From assembly GCA_024643795.1 (NCBI GenBank), contig JAHEMF010000021.1, forward strand, positions 1-44,925: a stretch of 44,925 bases of DNA, read 5' to 3'. The DNA is from Bacteroidota bacterium. GTDB taxonomy: Bacteria; Bacteroidota; Bacteroidia; AKYH767-A; OLB10. Of this stretch, positions 36,273 through 44,925 are shown in pieces. How positions within the stretch are numbered: position 1 is the first letter of the stretch; each line of letters opens with the position of its first letter. The notes under the pieces are model-generated. The model worked only from the letters and a program-made list of their open reading frames with translations. It made no database searches and was not told the DNA's origin. The translations under genes were made by a program, and so were the position numbers.

Positions 36273-37646
36273 ATGAATACACTTATTGCAATAGCAGGGA
36301 TAGGAATTGTTGCGATGATCGCTGATATATTGCGTATCAGAAAGATCATTTTTCCTGTAGCTATGGCAGGACTTGCGATCGCAGCTTTCACAGCTGTCAG
36401 TGATTGGAACACCAACACCCGGTATTTCAATGATATGATGTTTTTCGACAATTATGCTGCTGCATTTTCATTGCTCATAGTCGTAATTGCAATAATTTGG
36501 TTTGTGATGGCAGTTCCTGATCTAAAAACCGGTAATCATTATTCTGATAAATCTGCACTTGTTGCATTTTCACTTGCCGGTTCTGTAGTGATGGTAAGTT
36601 TTTCAAATCTGGCAATGCTCTTTCTTGGGATCGAGATCCTTTCTGTTAGCTTGTATGTTCTAGCTGCCAGCAATAAGAATAACCTACTTTCAAATGAAGC
36701 TGGTTTCAAGTATTTTATCATGGGTGCTTTTGCTACCGGAATTTTTCTGTTTGGAGTTGCATTGATTTATGGTGCTTGCGGAACATTTAACCTACAGGAA
36801 ATCAATGCATTTGTGGCAACCAATAAGTCAGATCTTTCCGGTCAAATGTACACAGGAGTACTGTTGATGATAATAGGTCTCTCATTTAAAATAGCTGCAG
36901 CACCATTTCATTTTTGGGCTCCGGATGTTTACGAAGGATCACCAACAACCATAACTGCATTCATGTCTACTATTGTAAAAGTTGCAGCATTTGGTGCGTT
37001 GTACAGATTAATGGCTGGTTGTTTCTCTCAAATAAATGAATGGTGGACAACAGTATTCATTATACTGTCAGTGGTTTCCATGTTAGTGGGTAACATAATG
37101 GCAACCCGGCAAAGTAGCTTTAAAAGACTACTTGCTTTCTCCAGTATATCTCATGCCGGGTATATGTTACTCCCACTTCTGACTTTAAGTGACCTTACCG
37201 GAACATCATTGCTATTGTACGGTGCTGCATATGCGTTTGCGTCAATTGGTATCTTTTCACTGGTATCGGTAATGTCTGAAAATGATGATGAGAGTATAGA
37301 TTCATTGAATGGTTTTGCAAAATCGCACCCAATAAAAGCTATACTATTTTCCGTTTTGTTGTTATCTCTTGCAGGAATACCCCCTTTAGCTGGATTTATG
37401 GGTAAATACTATGCGTTCTATGCTGCATTGAAAAGTGGAAACACTTCAATCGTATTAATTGCCATAATTAGTTCATTGATAGGCGTTTACTACTATTTGC
37501 AAGTGATAATCGCTATGTATAAACCTACAGGACATACATCAGCATCCTTCAGGTTTACCATTTACCAGAATATTGTGCTTTGGACCTGTTTTTTAATAAC
37601 CCTGATTTTAGGGATATTTCCTCAACTGATTATAGGTTGGTTGTAA
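36273..37646 (+). CDS. nuoN: NADH-quinone oxidoreductase subunit N
   Basis: 457 residues, antiporter-like. LAMLFLGIEILSVSLYVLAA carries the membrane glutamate, SFKIAAAPFHFWAPDVYEGS the lysine, and LLAFSSISHAGYM and LAGIPPLAGFMGKYYAF are typical. It is the last gene of the nuo run and lies 28 bp after nuoM. All fourteen subunits from A to N are present in the usual order, with C and D unfused. Confidence 0.95.
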   Translation: MNTLIAIAGIGIVAMIADILRIRKIIFPVAMAGLAIAAFTAVSDWNTNTRYFNDMMFFDNYAAAFSLLIVVIAIIWFVMAVPDLKTGNHYSDKSALVAFSLAGSVVMVSFSNLAMLFLGIEILSVSLYVLAASNKNNLLSNEAGFKYFIMGAFATGIFLFGVALIYGACGTFNLQEINAFVATNKSDLSGQMYTGVLLMIIGLSFKIAAAPFHFWAPDVYEGSPTTITAFMSTIVKVAAFGALYRLMAGCFSQINEWWTTVFIILSVVSMLVGNIMATRQSSFKRLLAFSSISHAGYMLLPLLTLSDLTGTSLLLYGAAYAFASIGIFSLVSVMSENDDESIDSLNGFAKSHPIKAILFSVLLLSLAGIPPLAGFMGKYYAFYAALKSGNTSIVLIAIISSLIGVYYYLQVIIAMYKPTGHTSASFRFTIYQNIVLWTCFLITLILGIFPQLIIGWL

Positions 37647-37647
37647 C

Positions 37648-37680
37648 TTAAGTATTGATATTCAGGTACTTAATTGTTTT
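37648..37680 (+). terminator. Weak AT-rich hairpin after nuoN
   Basis: TTAAGTA (37648-37654) pairs perfectly with TACTTAA (37667-37673) around a 12-nt loop, followed by TTGTTTT. The stem has a single G-C pair, so termination would be weak. It starts 2 nt after the nuoN stop. Confidence 0.3.
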
Positions 37681-37745
37681 AATAGATATTCTTTCTACTT
37701 TTTCTGTTGTAAATCCTGAAGTGCCAACAATTAAAGGGATTTATG

Positions 37746-37778
37746 ATTGGTATAGCACCTATCTGTTTTGTAAATTTG
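37746..37778 (+). promoter_or_regulatory. Bacteroidota promoter ahead of the SprB-repeat gene
   Basis: The -7 box TAAATTTG (37771-37778) matches TAnnTTTG. ATTG at 37746-37749 stands 21 nt upstream as a possible -33 element. The leader to the ATG at 37841 would be about 55 nt. Confidence 0.45.
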
Positions 37779-37840
37779 AACGAATTGAAACACTGGTATT
37801 CAGGTGATTTTCCCCCGTCTCATCTGACTCTTTAATCTAT

Positions 37841-40800
37841 ATGCACAAATTTCACACTCAATCTCAAAAAAGTGAGATGTTTTCTTTTTTAAGGAAAGTG
37901 TCTTCTGCAGTAGCTTTTTTAGCATTTATTATCCTTTTCGTAATGGGTGGGTCAGTTTCTTATGCTTCACAGGAAGTTGACACTCAAAATTCTTCTAACA
38001 CAACCCTGGCAGCGTTTACACTCTCTTTAGTTTCAAGTGATTTTAATGGATTTGGTGTTACTTGCAACAGTGCTTCTGATGGCTCAATTGACCTTACCGT
38101 AACAGGTGGAACAGCACCTTTTGATATTGTTTGGTCATCGGGTGCAACAACTGAAGATATATCTTCGCTTTCTGCAGGTACTTATATTGTTACTGTGATA
38201 GATGCTGTCCTTGATACAGTTGTTGATTCATTAAACATAACGCAACCTACACAGCTGTTGCTGGCTTTCACTACTGTTCAAAATGCTTTGTGTAATGGCA
38301 ATGCAAATGGAAGTATTAACATTACTCCAACCGGTGGCGTTCCGGCATATGGTTTTTTGTGGTCCAATGGAGCCACAACCGAAGATATCAGCGGACTTGA
38401 TTCCGGTTCATACACGGTAACAATAACTGATCTGAATGGATGTATTTCAAGTGGTGATACTTTAGTTGATGATCCACCTATCTTAAATGCCATTGCTACA
38501 CCTACTGATGCCAATGGAGCTATCAATGGGCAAGTGAGTACTTCTGTTACCGGTGGATCACCTGTATACAGCTATTTGTGGAATAATGGTGCAACAACAT
38601 CTTCAATTAGCTCATTGCTGCCCGGAACTTATACGGTGACTGTTACTGATGTTAATAGTTGTACCAACTCGGTGTCAGCTACAGTGAACAATGCTCAAGG
38701 AGTTTGCTCCGTTGCTTCAGACTCTATAAAAGATGTTAGCTGTTTTGGGTTATCAGATGGAGCAGTATATGTTTCAACCACAGCAATAATACCACCCGTT
38801 ACTTATTTGTGGTCTTCAGGTGCAACCACTCAGGATCTCATTGGTGTTATCGGTGGAACCTATACAATAACAGTAACTGATACAACAGGTTGTGTTGCAA
38901 CTCAATCTTTTATAGTTAATACACCAGACTCCATATCCTTAACAGTTAATTCAACAGGAGCGTCGTGTGGTTTGTCAAATGGTGCAGCATCATCTATTGC
39001 AAGTGGTGGCACAGGTACTCTTGCTTATTTGTGGTCAACCAGTGCAACTACATCAGGGATATCATTATTGAGTCCGGCTGTCTATACAGTCACAGTAACA
39101 GATCAAAATCTGTGTTCTAAGTCTGACACCTCAATTATCATAAATACACCAGGACCAACTGCCATATTAGATTCAGTAAAGAGTGTGTTGTGTAATGGTG
39201 GTAGTACAGGGGGTGTATATATCAGCGTAAGCGGAGGAACCGGACCATTCAGTTATTTGTGGACCGGTGGAGCCACCACACAAGATATTACATCGGTAGG
39301 TGTAGGTACTTATACAGTTACAGTCACAGATGCTAACACATGTACTTCATCATTGAGTGGTATAGTTACCCAACCGGCAGCCTTGAATGATTCCATTCAA
39401 AAAACCAATGCTAAATGTGGGCTGCCTAATGGTAGTATTACAGTATTCCCCTATGGAGGAACTCCCGGTTATACTTATTTGTGGAACAATGCTCAAACAA
39501 CTCAAACCATAAATACTTTATCGGCCGGAACCTATACAGTTACCGTTACCGATACAAAAGGATGTACCCGTAGCAGAAGTACAAGCATTACAAATACACC
39601 CGGACCAACCGCCATTTTGGATTCAGTAAAGAGTGTGTTGTGTAATGGTGGAAGTACCGGTGGTGTATATATCAGCGTAAGCGGAGGAACCGGACCATTC
39701 AGTTATTTGTGGACCGGTGGAGCCACCACACAAGATATTACATCGGTAGGTGTAGGTACTTATACAGTTACAGTCACAGATGCTAACACATGTACTTCAT
39801 CATTGAGTGGTATAGTTACCCAACCGGCAGCCTTGAATGATTCCATTCAAAAAACCAATGCTAAATGTGGGCTGCCTAATGGTAGTATTACAGTATTCCC
39901 CTATGGAGGAACTCCCGGTTATACTTATTTGTGGAACAATGCTCAAACAACTCAAACCATAAATACTTTATCGGCCGGAACCTATACAGTTACCGTTACC
40001 GATACAAAAGGATGTACCCGTAGCAGAAGTACAAGCATTACAAATACACCCGGGCCAACCGCCATTTTGGATTCAGTAAAGAGTGTGTTGTGTAATGGTG
40101 GTAGTACCGGAGGTGTATATATTAGCGTAAGCGGAGGAACCGGACCATTCAGTTATTTGTGGACCGGTGGAGCCACTACACAGGATCTTACATCAGTAGG
40201 TGTAGGTACTTATACGGTTACAGTCACAGATGCCAATACATGTACTTCCTCAGTGAGTGGATCGGTGGCTCAGCCAACAGCAATGAATGATTCATTGCAG
40301 AAAGTACATGCAACATGTAGCCTCCCAAATGGAAGCATCACAATCTTTCCTTATGGTGGAACTCCAGGTTATACATACTTGTGGAATACAGGTCAAACCA
40401 CACAAGGAATATCTGGGTTAGCTGCAGGTAGCTATACTTTTACCATTACAGATTCAAAAGGTTGTATCAGAACAAGAGCGACTAATATTAGCAATACACC
40501 AGGACCAATCGCCATATTAGATTCAGTTAAGAATGTGTTGTGTAACGGCGGAAATACTGGTGGAGTGTTTATCCACGTAAACTCGGGAACTGCACCTTTT
40601 ACTTATTTATGGACTGGCGGTGCCACTACGCAAGATATTACAGGGGTTGGAATAGGAACCTATACAGTAACTGTAACAGATGCAAATGCATGTACTTCTT
40701 TGGTAAGTGGAATAGTTACCCAGCCAGCAATACTGAATGATTCCATTCAAAAGGTGAACGCAACCTGTGGTCAACCCAATGGGAGTTTAACTGTGTTTCC

Positions 40801-43800
40801 TTATGGAGGAACTCCGGCTTATTCTTATTTGTGGAGCAATGCTCAAACAACACAGTCAATTAATACATTATCAACAGGCACTTATAGTGTTACCATCACC
40901 GATGCTAATGGGTGTACCAGAACAAGATCGAGTACAATCACCAATTTGAATGGTCCCGCAGGATCAATAGATTCAATTAAGCACGTTTCATGTAATGGAG
41001 CAGCAACAGGAGGTATTTATATCAGCATAATGAGTGGGGTTCCGCCATACTCATATTTATGGTCCAATGGATCAACCTCTCAAGATCTTCAGAATGCATC
41101 AGCCGGCACATACACTGTTACAGTAACTGATGATAATAACTGCATAATATCTTTGTTTGCTGCCATCACGGAACCATCTGCTATTTCTGCACAAATACAG
41201 ATCTTCAATGCATCGTGTGGTTTACCAAATGGGACAGCTAATGTAAATCCGTCAGGTGGAACACCACCTTACACCTTTTTATGGAGTTCAGGTCAAACAA
41301 CACAAAGTGCTACAGGACTAGCTGCTGGTACCTATACTGTAACCGTTACTGATGGTAATGGTTGTTTAAAGTTGAGGAATGCAACCATTTCAACAGTGCC
41401 TGGTCCAAGCGCAGTGATTGACTCTGTATCATCAATAAAATGTGGTGGTACTTCTACTGGGGCTGTTTATATAAGTGTTTCCAGTGGTACAACTCCCTAT
41501 AGTTATTTATGGTCAAATGGAAATACTACGCAAGATCTTACAAATGTTATAGCTGGACCGTACACGGTAACAGTTACAGACAATGGGGGATGTACTGTTC
41601 AGTTGAATGCTACCATTAGTCAATTACCAACACTGGGAGACTCGCTTCAACTAACAACTGCTAATTGTGGAGCACCAACAGGAAGCGCCACAGTGTTTGC
41701 ATATGGTGGCACATCGCCATATTCATATTTGTGGAATACTGGGCAAACTACATCAACTATATTCAATCTTAATTCTGGAAGTTATACCATAACCATCTCC
41801 GATGCAAATGGGTGTACACTTGTGGATGTTGCTAATATTAGTAATATAGGCGGACCAGCTGTTGTGGTGGATTCAATAAAAGCAGTTAAATGCTTTGGTG
41901 GTAATACTGGTGGAGTATTTATTTCAGTGTCTGGTGGTACAAGTCCATATACATACCAGTGGTCAAATGGAACCACCACACAAGATCTTACAAATGTTGC
42001 AGCTGCGGTTTATACAGTTACTATAAATGATGCAAATTCTTGTGCTGTCATAATCAGTTCAACAGTTCAGCAGCCTGTACAATTACAAGACAGTGTTAAC
42101 ATAGCCGATCCAACATGCAGTTTGCCTAATGGAGGGATAACAGTTTTCCCATACGGTGGAACCCCTAATTACTCATACCAATGGAGTACAGGACAAACGA
42201 TTCAGTCAATTGCAAACCTAAACCCGGGTAACTATTCTGTTACTATCACAGATTTCAATGGTTGTACCAGACAGCGCACTGTTTCATTGAACAACATAGC
42301 CGGACCTCAAGCTGTTCTTGACTCAGTAAATCAGGTTACTTGTTTCTCAGGTATCAATGGATCGATATACATTTCGGTGAATGGAGGTACTTCACCATTC
42401 ACTTATCTATGGTCAAATGGAAGTACCACGCAGGATCTTCAGAATATCATTGCCAATAATTACACAGTTGTTGTCACTGATAAAAATGGTTGTACATCTC
42501 AAGTTACTACTTCTGTTAATCAACCTTCCCAGATAAGTTCTGTAGCAAATATATTACCAGAGGCCTGTTCAAGTGTTAATGGTTCAGTTTCAATTACACC
42601 TTCAGGAGGTATTTCTCCTTATACTTATTTCTGGAGTAATTCTCAAACCACTCAAAACCTTGCAGGAATAGTCGCAGGCAATTACACAGTTACAATAACT
42701 GATGCTAATAGCTGTACCCGTATTTTTTCTTATAATGTTGGTTCTGTTTCCGGACCAGGCATTGTAAATGATTCAACTCTTCAGGTTTCTTGTAATGGTG
42801 GTTCTGATGGAGCAATCTATCTTAGTATATCACAGGGTACATCACCCTTTACTTATGTGTGGTCAAGCGGTCAAACTACACAGGATATCACTGGCTTGGC
42901 TACTGGTATATATACTGTTACTGTTACAGATTCGCGGCAATGTACCGCTCAATCTTCATATGTTGTTTCTCAGCCAACATTACTGAGTGTAGCATTAATT
43001 AGTGACTCTACTACTTGTGGACTTGCGAACGGTGTTGCCACTTCTGTTGTATCTGGAGGAAGTCCTTCTTATAATTATTTATGGAATAATGGCCAGACAA
43101 CATCTGCTATCAATACGCTCAACCCCGGATCCTATACTTTAACAGTTACTGATAGTAAAGGATGTGTTAAATCATCCTCTGCTCAGATCTTTGCAGTTCC
43201 TGTAATGCAGTTGCTTCTCGACTCTACTGTTTCGGTAAATTGTAATGGACAAAACAATGGCGGCATTTATATTTCTGTAACCTCAGGTGCTTCGCCTTAT
43301 TCATACTTATGGTCCAATGCTGCTACAACTCAAGATATTTCAGGTCTTGTAGCAGGAAACTATTCTGTAACTATAACGGATCAGGATAATTGCACATTAA
43401 CAAATTCTTATCTTATAACACAACCTTCTGTGTTAAATGATTCATCTGTTGTTATTGATGCTACCTGTAGTACTGCTAATGGTAGTATAATGGTCTATCC
43501 ATATGGCGGGACCTCTCCATATACTTATAGTTGGAACACAGGTGCTACAACACAAAGCGTTTCCGGGTTACAGGCTGGTTCATATACCGTAACAATCACT
43601 GATAATAAAAACTGTCAGATTACAACTAATATAAATGTTTCTAATCTGGGAGGACCGGTCGTTTCGCTGGACAGTTTATCCAATGTGAGTTGCAATGGCA
43701 ATAATAATGCATTTATTTCATTAAGTGTAGTCTCGGGAAATGGCCCATTCACTTTTCAATGGTCTAATGGTCAAACTACTGAAGATATAAGTGGTATAGG

Positions 43801-44925
43801 AGCAGGTAGCTATACTGTAACAGTAACTGATATAAATTCCTGCATACAAACACAGAGTTTTAATATCACTGAGCCAGATATTATTCAGGATACATTAAAT
43901 ATTAGTCATGCGAACTGTGGTAATAGTGACGGTTCAATTCAGTTGTTTCCTTTTGGTGGGACCTCTCCTTATTTATTTTTATGGAGTGGGGGCCAAACAA
44001 CCCAATCTATTAGTGGTATCGTTGCAGGAAATTATACTGTAACTATTACTGATTCACTAGGGTGTACGTTAGATTCTGTTATAACGATCCTTGACTTGCC
44101 TGGCCCTTCTGTGGTCATTGATTCTGTTACCAATAATTTATGTGCCCTTGATTCATCCGGAGTTATCTATATAACTGTAGTGGGAGGTACTACACCTTAC
44201 CAATATAACTGGTCTAATGGAGCCACTATTGAAGATGTTGTTGGGCTTGGTTCCGGACTGTATACTATAACAATTACTGACTTCAATTCGTGCAGTTCTA
44301 CGATTAGTCAGAATATTTCCGAACCTGATCCAATTGCTGCGGTATTCAGTTCAAATCCTTCTACATGTAACTCTGCGAATGGAGCCATCAATACTTCTGT
44401 TTCCGGTGGAGTACCCGGCTACACCTATTTGTGGTCAAATGGCGAAACAACTGCAAATATTAATAATCTTGCTGCTGCCACTTACACCTTAATTATTACA
44501 GATAGCAATAATTGCGAATCAGAATTCAATGCTTCTGTTTCTAATATTCTTGCTCCTGTGATAACAGTTTTAGATTCGGCAAATGTTACTTGCGCCGGAC
44601 TCAATAATGGATTTATTAAAGTATCGGTTTCAGGAGGCACTCCTCCTTATGTTTACTCATGGTCAAATACTGCTCAAACCGGTGATCTCATTTTCGGTTT
44701 AGCTGGAAATACTACATATACACTTACAATCACAGATTCAATAGGTTGCGTGGCTATTAGGTCTGTATTTATAAGTGAACCCGCTCCAATCTTATTGAAC
44801 GCGAGCATTCCACAGTTAAACGGTATACATCACATCAGTTGTTTTGGAAGTAGTGACGGTTCAATAGATCTCACAGTAACAGGAGGTTCGGTACCATATA
44901 CCTTCCTATGGTCTAATTTCGCAAC
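37841..44925 (+). CDS. Giant SprB-repeat surface adhesin, 3' end beyond window
   Basis: An open frame of 2361 codons runs off the right edge. The start is ATG 37841; an in-frame ATG at 37877 gives a neater signal peptide (FLRKVSSAVAFLAFIILFVM, cleavage near SYASQ). From about residue 62 the protein consists of SprB-type repeats of 75 residues. Each has a Cys near its start, a GG turn, YLW and GATT motifs, GTYTVTVTD and, in nearly all, a second Cys. SprB is the cell-surface gliding adhesin of Flavobacterium johnsoniae, exported by T9SS. A similar adhesive or gliding role is inferred. The sorting domain, if any, lies outside the window. The gene follows nuoN but has its own promoter box. Confidence 0.9.
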   Translation, partial: MHKFHTQSQKSEMFSFLRKVSSAVAFLAFIILFVMGGSVSYASQEVDTQNSSNTTLAAFTLSLVSSDFNGFGVTCNSASDGSIDLTVTGGTAPFDIVWSSGATTEDISSLSAGTYIVTVIDAVLDTVVDSLNITQPTQLLLAFTTVQNALCNGNANGSINITPTGGVPAYGFLWSNGATTEDISGLDSGSYTVTITDLNGCISSGDTLVDDPPILNAIATPTDANGAINGQVSTSVTGGSPVYSYLWNNGATTSSISSLLPGTYTVTVTDVNSCTNSVSATVNNAQGVCSVASDSIKDVSCFGLSDGAVYVSTTAIIPPVTYLWSSGATTQDLIGVIGGTYTITVTDTTGCVATQSFIVNTPDSISLTVNSTGASCGLSNGAASSIASGGTGTLAYLWSTSATTSGISLLSPAVYTVTVTDQNLCSKSDTSIIINTPGPTAILDSVKSVLCNGGSTGGVYISVSGGTGPFSYLWTGGATTQDITSVGVGTYTVTVTDANTCTSSLSGIVTQPAALNDSIQKTNAKCGLPNGSITVFPYGGTPGYTYLWNNAQTTQTINTLSAGTYTVTVTDTKGCTRSRSTSITNTPGPTAILDSVKSVLCNGGSTGGVYISVSGGTGPFSYLWTGGATTQDITSVGVGTYTVTVTDANTCTSSLSGIVTQPAALNDSIQKTNAKCGLPNGSITVFPYGGTPGYTYLWNNAQTTQTINTLSAGTYTVTVTDTKGCTRSRSTSITNTPGPTAILDSVKSVLCNGGSTGGVYISVSGGTGPFSYLWTGGATTQDLTSVGVGTYTVTVTDANTCTSSVSGSVAQPTAMNDSLQKVHATCSLPNGSITIFPYGGTPGYTYLWNTGQTTQGISGLAAGSYTFTITDSKGCIRTRATNISNTPGPIAILDSVKNVLCNGGNTGGVFIHVNSGTAPFTYLWTGGATTQDITGVGIGTYTVTVTDANACTSLVSGIVTQPAILNDSIQKVNATCGQPNGSLTVFPYGGTPAYSYLWSNAQTTQSINTLSTGTYSVTITDANGCTRTRSSTITNLNGPAGSIDSIKHVSCNGAATGGIYISIMSGVPPYSYLWSNGSTSQDLQNASAGTYTVTVTDDNNCIISLFAAITEPSAISAQIQIFNASCGLPNGTANVNPSGGTPPYTFLWSSGQTTQSATGLAAGTYTVTVTDGNGCLKLRNATISTVPGPSAVIDSVSSIKCGGTSTGAVYISVSSGTTPYSYLWSNGNTTQDLTNVIAGPYTVTVTDNGGCTVQLNATISQLPTLGDSLQLTTANCGAPTGSATVFAYGGTSPYSYLWNTGQTTSTIFNLNSGSYTITISDANGCTLVDVANISNIGGPAVVVDSIKAVKCFGGNTGGVFISVSGGTSPYTYQWSNGTTTQDLTNVAAAVYTVTINDANSCAVIISSTVQQPVQLQDSVNIADPTCSLPNGGITVFPYGGTPNYSYQWSTGQTIQSIANLNPGNYSVTITDFNGCTRQRTVSLNNIAGPQAVLDSVNQVTCFSGINGSIYISVNGGTSPFTYLWSNGSTTQDLQNIIANNYTVVVTDKNGCTSQVTTSVNQPSQISSVANILPEACSSVNGSVSITPSGGISPYTYFWSNSQTTQNLAGIVAGNYTVTITDANSCTRIFSYNVGSVSGPGIVNDSTLQVSCNGGSDGAIYLSISQGTSPFTYVWSSGQTTQDITGLATGIYTVTVTDSRQCTAQSSYVVSQPTLLSVALISDSTTCGLANGVATSVVSGGSPSYNYLWNNGQTTSAINTLNPGSYTLTVTDSKGCVKSSSAQIFAVPVMQLLLDSTVSVNCNGQNNGGIYISVTSGASPYSYLWSNAATTQDISGLVAGNYSVTITDQDNCTLTNSYLITQPSVLNDSSVVIDATCSTANGSIMVYPYGGTSPYTYSWNTGATTQSVSGLQAGSYTVTITDNKNCQITTNINVSNLGGPVVSLDSLSNVSCNGNNNAFISLSVVSGNGPFTFQWSNGQTTEDISGIGAGSYTVTVTDINSCIQTQSFNITEPDIIQDTLNISHANCGNSDGSIQLFPFGGTSPYLFLWSGGQTTQSISGIVAGNYTVTITDSLGCTLDSVITILDLPGPSVVIDSVTNNLCALDSSGVIYITVVGGTTPYQYNWSNGATIEDVVGLGSGLYTITITDFNSCSSTISQNISEPDPIAAVFSSNPSTCNSANGAINTSVSGGVPGYTYLWSNGETTANINNLAAATYTLIITDSNNCESEFNASVSNILAPVITVLDSANVTCAGLNNGFIKVSVSGGTPPYVYSWSNTAQTGDLIFGLAGNTTYTLTITDSIGCVAIRSVFISEPAPILLNASIPQLNGIHHISCFGSSDGSIDLTVTGGSVPYTFLWSNFA
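38063..44925 (+). repeat. Array of 31 SprB repeats with exact 225-bp period
   Basis: The first-Cys codons stand at 38063, 38291, then (38516, where the Cys is replaced), 38741, 38966, 39191 and so on every 225 bp to 44591, then 44840. Repeats alternate between type A (CNGGSTGGVYISV, joined to the next by a QP linker) and type B (CGLPNGSITVFPYGGTP, joined by a TPGP linker), giving a 450-bp dyad. The array continues past the window. Confidence 0.9.
39181..40080 (+). repeat. Two near-identical 450-bp A-B dyads
   Basis: 39181-39630 and 39631-40080 differ at four positions (39202, 39208, 39211 and 39604 in the first copy), all synonymous. 39212-39603 is identical to 39662-40053 over 392 bp. The next dyad at 40081 is similar at first and then diverges. 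Confidence 0.92.

Noticed and set aside
37641-37672. Possible third ECF promoter before the SprB-repeat gene (TTGTAAC, then GGTACTTA 17 nt later)
   Set aside because: The -35 matches but the -10 agrees at only 5 of 8 positions with different spacing, it overlaps the nuoN stop, and the downstream element is explained by the small inverted repeat there.
38063-44925. Regular direct repeats that might suggest a CRISPR or minisatellite array
   Set aside because: The repeats are 225 bp, lie wholly within one open frame with protein-level conservation and mostly synonymous change, and have no spacer structure.

Overview
The window comes from a Bacteroidota chromosome, most likely a flavobacterium-like lineage. 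The evidence is: proteins ending in type IX secretion (T9SS) type A sorting domains, a giant SprB-repeat protein, a fused E1 alpha/beta ketoacid dehydrogenase, an Omp28-type lipoprotein, a compact 14-gene nuo operon with a short NuoG, and TAnnTTTG promoter boxes ahead of several genes. Genus cannot be read from the sequence. No tRNA, rRNA, CRISPR array, IS element or phage gene was seen.

Layout. (1) 1-6784, surface proteins: two paralogous minus-strand Ig-like proteins (the first cut by the window edge) and a plus-strand choice-of-anchor-B protein. (2) 6800-8949, an ECF sigma module: sigma factor, two-TM membrane protein and NAD(P)-binding reductase on the minus strand, diverging from a DUF6249-type membrane protein. 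The 131-bp divergent region holds two matching ECF promoters arranged in mirror symmetry. (3) 8946-9638, a membrane-anchored glucosaminidase, then 328 bp without a gene. (4) 9967-15483: a UbiA prenyltransferase, then a tight run of fused E1, murQ, a conserved unknown and rlpA. (5) 15458-22285, mixed housekeeping: two Nudix hydrolases, an Omp28-like lipoprotein, cyclophilin, an MsbA-like ABC exporter, a TonB-C-like secreted protein, a small membrane protein and a dicarboxylate/amino-acid symporter. (6) 22295-24599, crtI-crtB carotenoid genes, divergent from nuo. (7) 24773-37646, nuoA to nuoN. (8) 37841 to the window end, the first 2361 codons of a giant SprB-repeat adhesin.

How it fits together. 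The prenyltransferase supplies a quinone-type carrier and nuo uses it for respiration. The E1 enzyme feeds acyl-CoA metabolism. murQ, rlpA and the glucosaminidase act on peptidoglycan. crtBI start carotenoid synthesis. The T9SS-type proteins and the giant adhesin decorate the surface. The two most notable signals are the mirror-image ECF promoter pair centred at 8522 and the SprB array, in which 29 repeat starts in a row fall exactly 225 bp apart, including one 392-bp perfect duplication.
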